DNA from: Bacteroidales bacterium
Lineage (GTDB): Bacteria > Bacteroidota > Bacteroidia > Bacteroidales > UBA6680
DNA: 64,000 nucleotides
Reading direction: 5' to 3'
NCBI GenBank assembly: GCA_025210735.1
Contig: JAOARD010000014.1
Coordinates: forward strand, 1-64,000
A program made the position numbers and the translations under genes. Each line of letters starts with the position of its first letter. Positions within the stretch are counted from its first letter, which is position 1. This document shows, one piece after another, positions 18,062 to 27,546 of the stretch. The notes under the pieces were generated by a model that searched no databases, was not told the origin of the DNA, and saw only the letters and a list, made by a program, of their open reading frames with translations.

Positions 18062-21000
18062 AGTTTATTATATTGCTCTTCTTTTTAATTTTTATCTTTA
18101 TACTTCCAATAGATAGTAACCTTCTTAACAGGCTAAAATATAGTATTATATATGATATAAGACTAAAGAACCATATCATAATAATATTTGTTACAAACGT
18201 AGATACAGATATACCGAATATGTACTTTGTAGGGCTAAAGAAGTGAGCTTTAATATTTCGTTTTATCGGATTCATATATATTGGGTCTATCTTCTGAAAC
18301 AGCTCGTTGTTGTGTTCAATAACCCTGTATTTCTCGTCCGATTTTCTTATAAATTGGCTCAGACTACTATTAAAGTATTTCCCTTTCCATTCCAGAAAGT
18401 TTTCTGTTGAACCCATATCATCTATTAATCGTCTTGTTATTGCATCTCGTTGTACAATCATTTTGTTATGCATACTTATATAGTAATCCTTTGTATCAGC
18501 AAGATACTTAGATATTGAGTTCAGGTAATCAATAGTTAAAGGTGTATTATTATTAACAAGCAGGCTATTAAACACAATCTTTGGATGAAACTCATTACTA
18601 TTCTCCTTAGATATTTCATTGATAATTACACTGTGGTAACGTATAGATTTTTCTTTATCTATACCTGTTTTAATACCGTTCTTAAGCTCATTAACCTTAT
18701 TTGACACCTCCGGTAACCAGTAGTTCTTTTTAAACTCTATTTGACTAATATATTTGTTTATTGTGTAATATCTCTGTTCGTACTCATTATCTCTGAACTG
18801 TTTCACGGCAAGTGCCTCAAATGCCCATCTGCTCAGAATCAGTTCTCCGTATAGTGGTATATCTACAGGTGATGATATCTGAGGGTTAAGTTTGTCGTAT
18901 TTTACAATTATACCACTTAGTATTATCTGTGGAATAACCAGAAAAGGTATCAGTATATATATTGTAACTACAGTTTTAAAACTGTCTGATATAATTAGCC
19001 CCATTAAATTTGCTGATACCCATGTTGAGAACAGAACTATCCAGTACTCAAAATACATATCCTTTATCTCAAGCATACTATTGCCAACAATTACAAATAA
19101 AAACGACTGTACAGCAGAGATAAGTGTAAGAGACAATACTTTAGACATCAGGTAACTATTTCTGCTGAGACTCAGGAATTTCTCTCTCTTTCTAATCTTT
19201 CTGTCTTTAATTATTTCATCGGCACTAACAGATAATCCTATAAATACAGCCACAATTACCGATATAAAAATGTATACAGGAAGATTATTATTCTCGATAA
19301 ATGTGTAGCTGCTGTTTTCTCTGAAACTATTGAAAAACCTTACCAGATACGATAGTATAAATGCAAGTACAGGTGCCTCAAAAAGATTTACAACCACATA
19401 CTGTTTATTTGAAAATTTGGAGAGAAGATCTCTGTGAGTAAATATCAGTAATTGCCTTAGTTTTCCGGGTACTTTAAACGATATCTTTGGTATATCTGAG
19501 GTTGAGTCATCTATATATCTGTCTTCTGTCTTGAATATCTTGAAATAGTTTACCCATTCTCCTGTGTTAATTCTTCTTTTTGTTGTGCGCTTACCAAATT
19601 CATCAACCAGATGCGACTCTACTATATTAAATAACTGCTCTGAGTTTACATTACCGCACTGCGTACATTCCGACTCCGAGATATCTGTCTTATGTGCTCT
19701 TCCTTTAAAATATGTTATAGCATCAAGTGGGTCGCCATCGTAAATTAGCTGCCCTCCACTATCAAGTAATAGTAACTGATTAAGCATCTTGTATATATCA
19801 GAAGAAGGCTGATGTATTACTACAACTATCAATTTCCCTTTAAATGCAAGCTCTCTTAAAAGCTCCATTATGTTCTCAGAGTCCATTGACGATAATCCTG
19901 ATGTGGGTTCGTCAAGAAACATAATTGCAGGTTCTCTTAGCAACTCAAGAGCTATATTTAACCTTTTACGTTGTCCTCCACTAATTTTTTTATTCAAAGG
20001 ACTACCAACCTTCATGTCCTTTATTTTCATCATACCAAGGCTGGCAAGCAGACCATTTATAATCTCATTTATCTTCTCTTTTGAGTAACTGCTAAAACAG
20101 AACTTTGCATTAAACATCAGATTCTCATACACAGTTAACTCTTCAAGAAGCAGATCGTCTTGCGAAACATAACCAATTAACCCATCCAGAGAGTTCTCTT
20201 TATTGTGAATGTTTAGTCCGTTAATATTTACTGAGCCCTCTTGTGGAACTAACGAGCCGTTTAATACATTAAGCAGGGTAGTTTTTCCTGAACCGGACAT
20301 ACCCATTATACCAACTATTTTTCCTGCATGAGCATTAAATGATATCTCTTTTAATCCCAGCTTACCGTTCTTAAAGAAATACCAGACATCGCTAACCTGT
20401 AGCACGACTTTTGAATTTGTTTTGTGACGAGTAAGCTCAAATAGTATATCAGAGTAGTATATTGGTACAATATTTATGTTTCTTATAGAGGAACCCTGTA
20501 CAAAAGGTGATACTATTTCATTTTCAAGAGTCTGGCCATTTAAATCATATTCTGTTTCTCCGGTATATTTTACATAAAACATATGTATATTATCAATATA
20601 CAGGAATACCAGAGTGCCGGAAAAACCATCTTTCTGTATTGATACCGATCCTTTATTCCGGCTTCTTCTCTCCTCAACGAAAACCAAATTAGCATTGTCT
20701 CTGTCAAGATTTTCAATTTTTGTGGTAATAAAACCAAATAGCTCTTTATACTCTTTCTCCGGCAGATTAAATACTCCTGATATCATCTTAAAAAGAGACA
20801 AATCCCTGTCTGTCAGTGTTCCATCATCAGATTTCATATATTCTAATACACGAATCACAAGATCTATCTTCTGATCATGAGTAATATCCTGATTAATAGC
20901 ACTGCATAAATGGAGTATCTTTACAGAATCAGGAGTCGACTTTTTATTTTTTTTCTGACGCTGTCTTCTTCTCTCAATACTAATAGAGTAGTAATCGTCA

Positions 21001-21152
21001 AAAAGGGCAATATACTCTTCAGCTAATTTAGAAGAGACCTTGGTTGTAAGGAAAGCAATTACAGATTTTCTTTTTCTTCTGAATACTTCTTTATCATCTG
21101 GCGAAACAAGAGCCAGTAACTGCATTATTGCCTGTAATAAAAAGTCACTCAT
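18060..21152 (-). CDS. Large ABC transporter with TerB-like N-terminus, fused ATPase and ABC-2 permease
   Basis: A 1030-residue protein. Residues 1-145 are helical and resemble a TerB-like domain. A small beta-rich region follows, then an ABCG-type ATPase at about 260-490 with Walker A GMSGSGKTTLL, signature SGGQRKR and Walker B IMFLDEPTSGL. A CxxC-containing linker (SECTQCGNVN) follows, then a membrane domain with several helices between about 620 and 770, a long charged loop, and further membrane helices near the C-terminus (about 970-1015). The ATPase-before-permease order is that of ABCG half-transporters. The substrate cannot be told from sequence. It stands alone, divergent from the dipeptidyl peptidase gene. 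Confidence 0.85.
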   Translation of the reverse strand: MSDFLLQAIMQLLALVSPDDKEVFRRKRKSVIAFLTTKVSSKLAEEYIALFDDYYSISIERRRQRQKKNKKSTPDSVKILHLCSAINQDITHDQKIDLVIRVLEYMKSDDGTLTDRDLSLFKMISGVFNLPEKEYKELFGFITTKIENLDRDNANLVFVEERRSRNKGSVSIQKDGFSGTLVFLYIDNIHMFYVKYTGETEYDLNGQTLENEIVSPFVQGSSIRNINIVPIYYSDILFELTRHKTNSKVVLQVSDVWYFFKNGKLGLKEISFNAHAGKIVGIMGMSGSGKTTLLNVLNGSLVPQEGSVNINGLNIHNKENSLDGLIGYVSQDDLLLEELTVYENLMFNAKFCFSSYSKEKINEIINGLLASLGMMKIKDMKVGSPLNKKISGGQRKRLNIALELLREPAIMFLDEPTSGLSSMDSENIMELLRELAFKGKLIVVVIHQPSSDIYKMLNQLLLLDSGGQLIYDGDPLDAITYFKGRAHKTDISESECTQCGNVNSEQLFNIVESHLVDEFGKRTTKRRINTGEWVNYFKIFKTEDRYIDDSTSDIPKISFKVPGKLRQLLIFTHRDLLSKFSNKQYVVVNLFEAPVLAFILSYLVRFFNSFRENSSYTFIENNNLPVYIFISVIVAVFIGLSVSADEIIKDRKIRKREKFLSLSRNSYLMSKVLSLTLISAVQSFLFVIVGNSMLEIKDMYFEYWIVLFSTWVSANLMGLIISDSFKTVVTIYILIPFLVIPQIILSGIIVKYDKLNPQISSPVDIPLYGELILSRWAFEALAVKQFRDNEYEQRYYTINKYISQIEFKKNYWLPEVSNKVNELKNGIKTGIDKEKSIRYHSVIINEISKENSNEFHPKIVFNSLLVNNNTPLTIDYLNSISKYLADTKDYYISMHNKMIVQRDAITRRLIDDMGSTENFLEWKGKYFNSSLSQFIRKSDEKYRVIEHNNELFQKIDPIYMNPIKRNIKAHFFSPTKYIFGISVSTFVTNIIMIWFFSLISYIILYFSLLRRLLSIGSIKIKIKKKSNIIN

Positions 21153-21313
21153 ATAAATAATGGTGTTTATTTATTACATAAATTACAAAAAAATGGGATT
21201 AACCACAATTTAATTACACTTGATAATCAGTATATTTTGATCACTGCATATTTAATGCATAACGATATTACCAATTTAGCTCAGGCAATACTATTATGTT
21301 TATTAAAAAAAAG

Positions 21314-21321
21314 TATTTTTG
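21314..21321 (+). promoter_or_regulatory. Possible -7 box of the dipeptidyl peptidase gene
   Basis: TATTTTTG matches the Bacteroidota -7 consensus 48 bp before the ATG at 21369. No TTG is present at the expected -33 distance, so this is only a weak promoter call. Confidence 0.35.
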
Positions 21322-21368
21322 GTACAGTTAATCGTACCGGATAAATTTTTAAATAATATAAGTTTAAT

Positions 21369-23510
21369 ATGAGAAAAACATTGTTGTTATTGTCAGTGTT
21401 GCTTTTAGGCAACTGTGTGGCATGGGGGCAGGACAAGGTGCTTACAATGGAAGATGCAATGTTGGGGTATTATAAATTCAGACCATCAACTATAAATCAG
21501 CTATTGTGGAGACCTGATAGTAAAGAGTATACATTTGTAAAAGAGAATACTCTGTATACACAAAGTGTTACATCAAAAAAAGAGAAAACCTTGATTACCT
21601 TAGATCAAGTTAATTCAGTGATTAAGAGTAACGGGATAGATGAATTGAAGCGTTTTCCAAGAGTATCATGGATATCGTTTAACAGAATCTCATTCTATGC
21701 AAAAGGATACAGAGTTGTTTTTGATATTGCAGCTAAGAAGGTAATTGCTAAAAAGAGTTATAAGAGAGAGTGGAACAATATTACCTTTAATAAGAATCTG
21801 GATATGATTGCTTATACAAAAGGTAATAACCTGTATGTTTCAGATAAGAACAGTAATGATGTTGCAATTACTAATGAGAGTGATAAGAATATAGTTTCTG
21901 GTCAGGCTGTGAGTCGTAGTGAGTTTGGTATTTCAGGCGGAATATTTTGGTCGCCGGAATCAAAGTACATTGCATTTTATCAGAAAGATGAATCGGAGGT
22001 TACAGATTATCCACTTGTAGATGTAGATAAAAGGGTTGCGGAGTTGCGTAATATCAAGTACCCAATGGCTGGTATGAAGAGTGAGCATATTAAGTTGGGT
22101 ATATACAATATAGCAAGTAACAAAACTGTATTTGTAGATAATAATCCTGAAAGCGAGCAATATTTAACAAATATCAGTTGGGGACCAAAAGAGCAGTACA
22201 TATACATTGCTGTATTAAATAGAGAGCAGAACCACATGATGCTTAATAAGTATAGTGCTGCTACAGGTAAACTTGTGAAAACACTGTTTGAAGAGAGAAG
22301 TGAATCGTGGGTTGAGCCGGAAGACAGATTATACTTTATGCCAAATAGCTCTGATAGATTTGTATGGCATAGTGAACGTGACGGGTATAAGCATCTTTAC
22401 CTTTATACTACAGAGGGTAAACTTATTAAACAGATTACTAAAGGCGATTGGGCAATACGTAACCTTATAGGAACTGATAAATCGGCAAAGTATATCTACT
22501 TTACAGCAACAAAAGATTCGCCAATTGATAATAATCTGTATAAAGTAAGCTTGAAATCAGGAAAGATGACAAGACTTACAAAAGCAGAAGGTTACCATAA
22601 TGTAAAACTGAATGGTAGTAAATCATATTTTATAGATAACTATTCAAGTCTGAATAATCCTCGTACAATCGAGATTTCATCTACAAAAGGCAAAAAGATA
22701 AAGAATCTGCTACAGGCAAAAAATCCTTATAAAGATTATAACCTTGGAGAGATAAAACTTGGTAGTTTAAAAGCAAAAGATGGAAAGACTGACCTGTACT
22801 ACAGAATGATACTTCCTGCTGATTTTGATCCTAATAAGAAATATCCGGTAATTGTTTATGTGTATGGAGGGCCTCATTCTCAGCTTGTAACAAACAAGTG
22901 GATGGGTGCAACACGCATGTGGCAGCAGTATATGGCACAGAAAGGATATATTGCCTTTACACTTGACAACAGAGGTACTGCACACCGTGGACATAAATTT
23001 GAGAGTGCAATACATCGCCAGTTAGGTACACCAGAGGTTGAGGACCAGATGGCAGGGGTTAATTACCTGATGTCGTTACCATATGTAGATAAAAACAGAA
23101 TGGGTGTACATGGATGGAGTTATGGTGGATTTATGACAATATCGATGCTGTTGAAGCATAACGATATATTTAAGGTTGGTGTTGCCGGTGGGCCGGTTAT
23201 TGACTGGAAATATTATGAGATTATGTATGGAGAGCGCTATATGGATAAACCGCAAGAGAATCCTGAAGGATACAAAAATTCATCGTTGATTAATAAGGTT
23301 GATGACCTTAAAGGAAGACTTATGATTATTCATGGTGCTATTGATCCAACAGTTGTTTGGCAACATAGCCAGTTGTTCCTTCGTGAGTGCGTTAAGAAGG
23401 GTAAACTTATCGACTATATGATATATCCAACTCATCCGCATAATGTAAGAGGTAAAGATCGTGTTCACTTAATGAATACAGTTTCAAGATATTTTGAAGA
23501 TCATTTATAA
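21369..23510 (+). CDS. S9B dipeptidyl peptidase IV-like protein
   Basis: A 713-residue exported serine peptidase with signal peptide (ending AWGQ, residue 20), an eight-bladed beta-propeller domain (about 40-460) and an alpha/beta-hydrolase domain. The nucleophile is Ser584 in GWSYGG; the triad is completed by Asp659 (IDPTV) and a His in HPHN (689-691). The Glu pair needed to bind the peptide N-terminus is probably in ISGGIFWSPESKYIAFYQ followed by DESEV. Such enzymes release dipeptides (X-Pro) in the periplasm and serve peptide-using Bacteroidota. It is followed by a strong terminator. Confidence 0.93.
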   Translation: MRKTLLLLSVLLLGNCVAWGQDKVLTMEDAMLGYYKFRPSTINQLLWRPDSKEYTFVKENTLYTQSVTSKKEKTLITLDQVNSVIKSNGIDELKRFPRVSWISFNRISFYAKGYRVVFDIAAKKVIAKKSYKREWNNITFNKNLDMIAYTKGNNLYVSDKNSNDVAITNESDKNIVSGQAVSRSEFGISGGIFWSPESKYIAFYQKDESEVTDYPLVDVDKRVAELRNIKYPMAGMKSEHIKLGIYNIASNKTVFVDNNPESEQYLTNISWGPKEQYIYIAVLNREQNHMMLNKYSAATGKLVKTLFEERSESWVEPEDRLYFMPNSSDRFVWHSERDGYKHLYLYTTEGKLIKQITKGDWAIRNLIGTDKSAKYIYFTATKDSPIDNNLYKVSLKSGKMTRLTKAEGYHNVKLNGSKSYFIDNYSSLNNPRTIEISSTKGKKIKNLLQAKNPYKDYNLGEIKLGSLKAKDGKTDLYYRMILPADFDPNKKYPVIVYVYGGPHSQLVTNKWMGATRMWQQYMAQKGYIAFTLDNRGTAHRGHKFESAIHRQLGTPEVEDQMAGVNYLMSLPYVDKNRMGVHGWSYGGFMTISMLLKHNDIFKVGVAGGPVIDWKYYEIMYGERYMDKPQENPEGYKNSSLINKVDDLKGRLMIIHGAIDPTVVWQHSQLFLRECVKKGKLIDYMIYPTHPHNVRGKDRVHLMNTVSRYFEDHL

Positions 23511-23518
23511 TTTGTCAG

Positions 23519-23546
23519 AAGGGGCATGTTAAGATGCCCCTTTTTT
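23519..23546 (+). terminator. Intrinsic terminator after the dipeptidyl peptidase gene
   Basis: AAGGGGCAT / ATGCCCCTT stem with a 6-nt loop and a run of T. It ends only 14 bp before the start codon of the MATE gene, so it could also act as an attenuator for that gene. Confidence 0.88.
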
Positions 23547-23560
23547 AAACATTAAATTAT

Positions 23561-24892
23561 TTGAAAACAACAGTAACATACAAACATATCTGGGCAATTG
23601 CATATCCTATTATTCTTGGAAGTATTGCACAGAATATTATTAACGTGACCGATACAGCATTCCTTGGACGTGTAGGACAGGTTGAACTGGGTGCCGGAGC
23701 TGTTGCCGGATTATTCTACTATGCAGCGGCAATGCTGGGGTGGGGATATGGTATTGGTGCACAAATTATTATTGCAAGGCGATATGGCGAATCTAACTAT
23801 GACAGAATAGGAGGAGTTATTGGGCAATCTATATATTTCTTATTACCATTAGCTATTCTTATGTTCTCTGTAGTTCAGTTGTTTGGAGGAACCATATTTG
23901 ACACAATAATGAGTTCTGATAATATATCAGGAGCCTCTACAGAGTATATACAGACGCGTATATATGGTGTGTTCTTCGCCTTTTTTAACTTCCTGTTCAG
24001 AGCATTTTATCTGGGTGTGGCACGTACAAAAATAATAACATATACTACTGTACTTATGGCAGCGGTAAATGTAACTCTTGACTATTGGTTTATATTTGGC
24101 GGACTTGGTCTGGAGCCAATGGGTATACGTGGTGCAGCATTAGCATCGGTAATTGCTGAAGGAAGTGCATTTGTATGTTTTCTACTTGTTACATATTTCA
24201 GAGTACCACATGATAAGTATCAACTGTTTAAACTAAAAGGGTTTAATAAAAAGGTATTTACCAATAATATAAGAATTGCTACGCCAATGATGATGCAGAA
24301 CTTTATATCTATAGGTGGTTGGTTTCTGTTTTTTCTTATGGTAGAACACTTGGGAGAGATGCCTTTGGCAGTATCTAATGTTGTGCGTAGCGTATATGTT
24401 GTATTATTAATACCAATTATGGGATACTCATCGGCTACAAATACACTTGTAAGTCAGGTAATGGGACAGGGTAGGATAAACGAGGTTTTGGCAGTAATGT
24501 ATAAAACGGTACTTATGTGTATTGTATCTGTTGCCGGATTTGTAATTGTTGGTTTTATATTCCCTGATATTATTCTTAGAATATATACAAATGACCCTGT
24601 AATAATTAGTGAAAGTATAAGTGCGTTGTATGTTGTTTGCGGTAGTGCAACTTTTTTGGGAACGGCATTTGTAATATTTAGTGCGGTATCAGGTACTGGA
24701 AAAACAAATGTATCGTTTGGTATAGAGATTGTAGTTATTGTAATATATTTATTATACGTTTTTTTGTTAACTAATTATGCAAAACCGTCAATTTCAGTTG
24801 TTTGGACTTCGGAATATATTTATGCTATTTCGTTAGGAGGAATTTCTTTAATTTTCCTTTTAAAAGGAAAGTGGAAAAATGCTGTAGTTTGA
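23561..24892 (+). CDS. MATE-family multidrug exporter
   Basis: A 443-residue polytopic protein with about 12 membrane helices in two homologous halves, for example IILGSIAQNIINVTDTAFLG in helix 1 and the second-half counterpart near residue 245. It exports cationic compounds or other small molecules using an ion gradient. The frame is closed by TAA four codons upstream of a TTG at 23561, so TTG is taken as start. The start lies 14 bp after the terminator of the preceding gene, so its promoter is unclear. Confidence 0.92.
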   Translation: MKTTVTYKHIWAIAYPIILGSIAQNIINVTDTAFLGRVGQVELGAGAVAGLFYYAAAMLGWGYGIGAQIIIARRYGESNYDRIGGVIGQSIYFLLPLAILMFSVVQLFGGTIFDTIMSSDNISGASTEYIQTRIYGVFFAFFNFLFRAFYLGVARTKIITYTTVLMAAVNVTLDYWFIFGGLGLEPMGIRGAALASVIAEGSAFVCFLLVTYFRVPHDKYQLFKLKGFNKKVFTNNIRIATPMMMQNFISIGGWFLFFLMVEHLGEMPLAVSNVVRSVYVVLLIPIMGYSSATNTLVSQVMGQGRINEVLAVMYKTVLMCIVSVAGFVIVGFIFPDIILRIYTNDPVIISESISALYVVCGSATFLGTAFVIFSAVSGTGKTNVSFGIEIVVIVIYLLYVFLLTNYAKPSISVVWTSEYIYAISLGGISLIFLLKGKWKNAVV

Positions 24893-24941
24893 TCTTTTAT
24901 TTTGTAAATTTATTAGCAATTCTATCTGAAAAACAGATTTT

Positions 24942-26834
24942 ATGAGTGTTTTAAAATGTAAACATGTTATTTATAAAGTTGTTACGATTTTTGTCGTATC
25001 TGTTTTTATTTATGGAGAGTTGTTGGCTCAGACAGATAATCTTGACAGATTAAACAAATTACTTAAAAGTAACCCGGTTGATTGTGTATACGAAGGTGAA
25101 AAAATTATAAATAGTAAAGATTTTGGTGATTTCTGGGAACACGCTGCTGTTTTGGGTATTATAGCCAGAGCATATGAAAAACAGAAAATGCTTGATGATG
25201 CTATATACTATTACGAAGAGGAGGCCGGAGTATACCAGGATAACGGAAGATATCTTGAACTATCTCGTAAACTTATAGAAATAGGACTACTGTGCGAAGA
25301 TAAACTTAAGTCAAAGGAACGTGCAAAGGAGTATTATTACTCTCCTGTGGTAAAGTATGCATTTAAAATCACACCGGAATCAGAAAGAAAATCATTTATA
25401 GAAGATCTGTACGAGTTGTATGTAAGAGTTGAATTATACCGTGAGGCAGCTGTTGTATCTGATGCTCTGTTAAAACTGGAGAAGAAATTACATTCAAGAG
25501 TGCTATCGGCAAAGCAGAAACAGCTTAACGCAATAAAGGTAAAAAATGCGCGTAAAGAGAATGATTACATAGACAGAATTGAGAGGCTACAATCAGATAA
25601 TGCAATTTTATTGCGTCAGACAAGAGGTCAGCTTGATCAGACACAGCAGGAGTTGAGTAGTAAAGAACAGGATATTCTTAAGCAGAAAGATATTCTTAAA
25701 GGTTATGAACATGAGAAAGATCTTCTATTAAAAGAGCGTTATAAGAACCAGGGTATAATAGAGCAGTTAGGTCTTGAGACGGTAGAGAAAGACAAACTCT
25801 TACAAAGTAGTAGAGAGGTTATTCGTCAGCGCGAAGAGGATATACGTAAACAGAAAGAGCTGTTAAGGCTTCAGGAGCAGGCAACACTCATGTTTGGAGT
25901 TATAGCCACTCTGTTTGCTGGTATTATTGTATTGGTTTTCTTTATGTACAGAACTAAACGTAGAGTGAACCGACGTCTGCGTCAGAAAAACAACGAGATC
26001 CTTGAACAGAAGAATGAGATAGAGCGTCAGGCAATAGAGATTCTTAAGCAGAGAGATCACATCCTTACACAGAATAAGGAGATTACTGATAGCATATATT
26101 ACGCAGAGAAAATTCAGAAAGCAAGTCTGCCGGATAAATCACTGTTTGATAAAAATTTATCTGATAATTTTATATTCTATCAACCAAAAGATATTCTTAG
26201 TGGTGATTTCTACTGGACATCAATAGAAGAGGATAACATGGTTATTGCAGTTGCTGATTGTACCGGACATGGTGTTCCTGGGGCATTTATGAGTATGATT
26301 GGTGTAACAGCATTGAATGAGATTGTTGGAGAAATTGGATGTGGTCAGCCGAACGAAATATTGAATCGATTGCGTTCTGAGGTTATAAAGGTGCTACAGC
26401 AGGATGGAAGTATAGATGAACCACAAGACGGAATGGATATAGCTTTGTGCGTTGTAGATAAGAAACGTAAGGTTTTAAGATTTGCATCTGCATACATATA
26501 TCTGATTCATATATCTGATGGAGTTTTAGTAGAGCATAAAGGCGATCATATACCTATTGGAATGCATGTTTTAACTGATAGACGATATAAAGTAAAAGAG
26601 ATACCATATAAAGATGGCGATATATTCTACATGTTCTCAGATGGTATAATTGATCAGTTTGGTGGTCCTAACGGAAAGAAATTTAAGAAAGGTCAACTAT
26701 ACAATTTAATAGAGTTTATTAATGGTGAATCATGTGCCGATCAAGGAGAGATAATTAAACGTGAGTTTGAAGACTGGCGTGGTGAACAGGAGAATCAAAC
26801 CGATGATGTAATGGTATTTGGTTTCAGACCTTAA
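24942..26834 (+). CDS. Membrane-anchored SpoIIE/PP2C-type serine phosphatase with coiled coil
   Basis: A 630-residue protein with a signal peptide (about 1-30), an extracytoplasmic helical region with TPR-like helices (40-195), a long coiled coil (195-310), one membrane helix (316-337), a second short coiled coil (340-385) and a cytoplasmic SpoIIE phosphatase domain (about 395-630). Phosphatase motifs include GDFYW, VADCTGHGVPGAFMS and FYMFSDGIIDQFGG with metal-binding Asp residues. In partner-switching systems such phosphatases dephosphorylate STAS or SiaC-like proteins; STAS, SiaB and SiaC homologues occur 7-13 kb upstream. The ATG is preceded by an ATCTG/CAGAT hairpin. Confidence 0.9.
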   Translation: MSVLKCKHVIYKVVTIFVVSVFIYGELLAQTDNLDRLNKLLKSNPVDCVYEGEKIINSKDFGDFWEHAAVLGIIARAYEKQKMLDDAIYYYEEEAGVYQDNGRYLELSRKLIEIGLLCEDKLKSKERAKEYYYSPVVKYAFKITPESERKSFIEDLYELYVRVELYREAAVVSDALLKLEKKLHSRVLSAKQKQLNAIKVKNARKENDYIDRIERLQSDNAILLRQTRGQLDQTQQELSSKEQDILKQKDILKGYEHEKDLLLKERYKNQGIIEQLGLETVEKDKLLQSSREVIRQREEDIRKQKELLRLQEQATLMFGVIATLFAGIIVLVFFMYRTKRRVNRRLRQKNNEILEQKNEIERQAIEILKQRDHILTQNKEITDSIYYAEKIQKASLPDKSLFDKNLSDNFIFYQPKDILSGDFYWTSIEEDNMVIAVADCTGHGVPGAFMSMIGVTALNEIVGEIGCGQPNEILNRLRSEVIKVLQQDGSIDEPQDGMDIALCVVDKKRKVLRFASAYIYLIHISDGVLVEHKGDHIPIGMHVLTDRRYKVKEIPYKDGDIFYMFSDGIIDQFGGPNGKKFKKGQLYNLIEFINGESCADQGEIIKREFEDWRGEQENQTDDVMVFGFRP

Positions 26835-26842
26835 AAAATATT

Positions 26843-26876
26843 AAATATCTGCATACAGTATTATATGCAGATATTT
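26843..26876. terminator. Bidirectional terminator-like hairpin
   Basis: AAATATCTGCATA / TATGCAGATATTT, a perfect 13-bp stem with an 8-nt loop, between the convergent phosphatase and flavin reductase genes. Confidence 0.7.
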
Positions 26877-26887
26877 GCATTTATAAC

Positions 26888-27463
26888 CTATCTCTTTTTC
26901 TTCTTCTCTACAGAGTATCCGAATTTACCAATCTTTTTACCTAGACTAAAATATTTTCCGTGTGAGTATACAATAGGACGGGCAGAGGCAAGACTGAACT
27001 CATCTGTATTTGGGTCAATATATTTTGTATCGTAATTTATATTTACAACCTCAGCAACAAACATATCATGCGATCCCAGTTCAACAATATCTTTTACCAC
27101 ACACTCTATATTTATTGGCGACTCTTTAATAAGTGGCGATTTTACAATCTTAGCACTCTCTTTTGTCAGTTTCATCTCCTTAAACTTATCAAACTTTCTT
27201 CCGGAGCGCACACCACACCAATCTGTTGCAAAAGCCAGATCCTCAGTAGTAAGATTTATAACAAAATCGCCTGTTCTCTTAATTATATCGTATGAATGTC
27301 TCTCTTTACGTACCGATATATAAACCATTGCCGGGTTTGTATTTACTGTACCTGTCCATGCAATAGTAATAATATTGTGCTCCTCTTCGGTATGACCACA
27401 ACTTACCATTACCGCTGGCAGAGGATAAACCATATTTCCCGGTTTCCAACACTCTTTACTCAT
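26888..27463 (-). CDS. Flavin reductase-like FMN-binding protein
   Basis: A 191-residue protein of the flavin reductase-like domain family (split-barrel FMN binding). Visible features are YPLPAVMVSCG at the N-terminus, NIITIAWTGTVNTNPAMVYISV and RHSYDIIKRTGDFVINL, all typical of the family. Members use FMN to reduce small substrates or to supply reduced flavin. It is a single gene between convergent and divergent neighbours; the physiological substrate is unknown. Confidence 0.88.
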   Translation of the reverse strand: MSKECWKPGNMVYPLPAVMVSCGHTEEEHNIITIAWTGTVNTNPAMVYISVRKERHSYDIIKRTGDFVINLTTEDLAFATDWCGVRSGRKFDKFKEMKLTKESAKIVKSPLIKESPINIECVVKDIVELGSHDMFVAEVVNINYDTKYIDPNTDEFSLASARPIVYSHGKYFSLGKKIGKFGYSVEKKKKR

Positions 27464-27546
27464 GTTTTTATATTTATTTAATCAGTTTTAAGTAATATTG
27501 TAACGAAGATAATATTTGTAAATGTATATAATTAAATAAATCTGAT

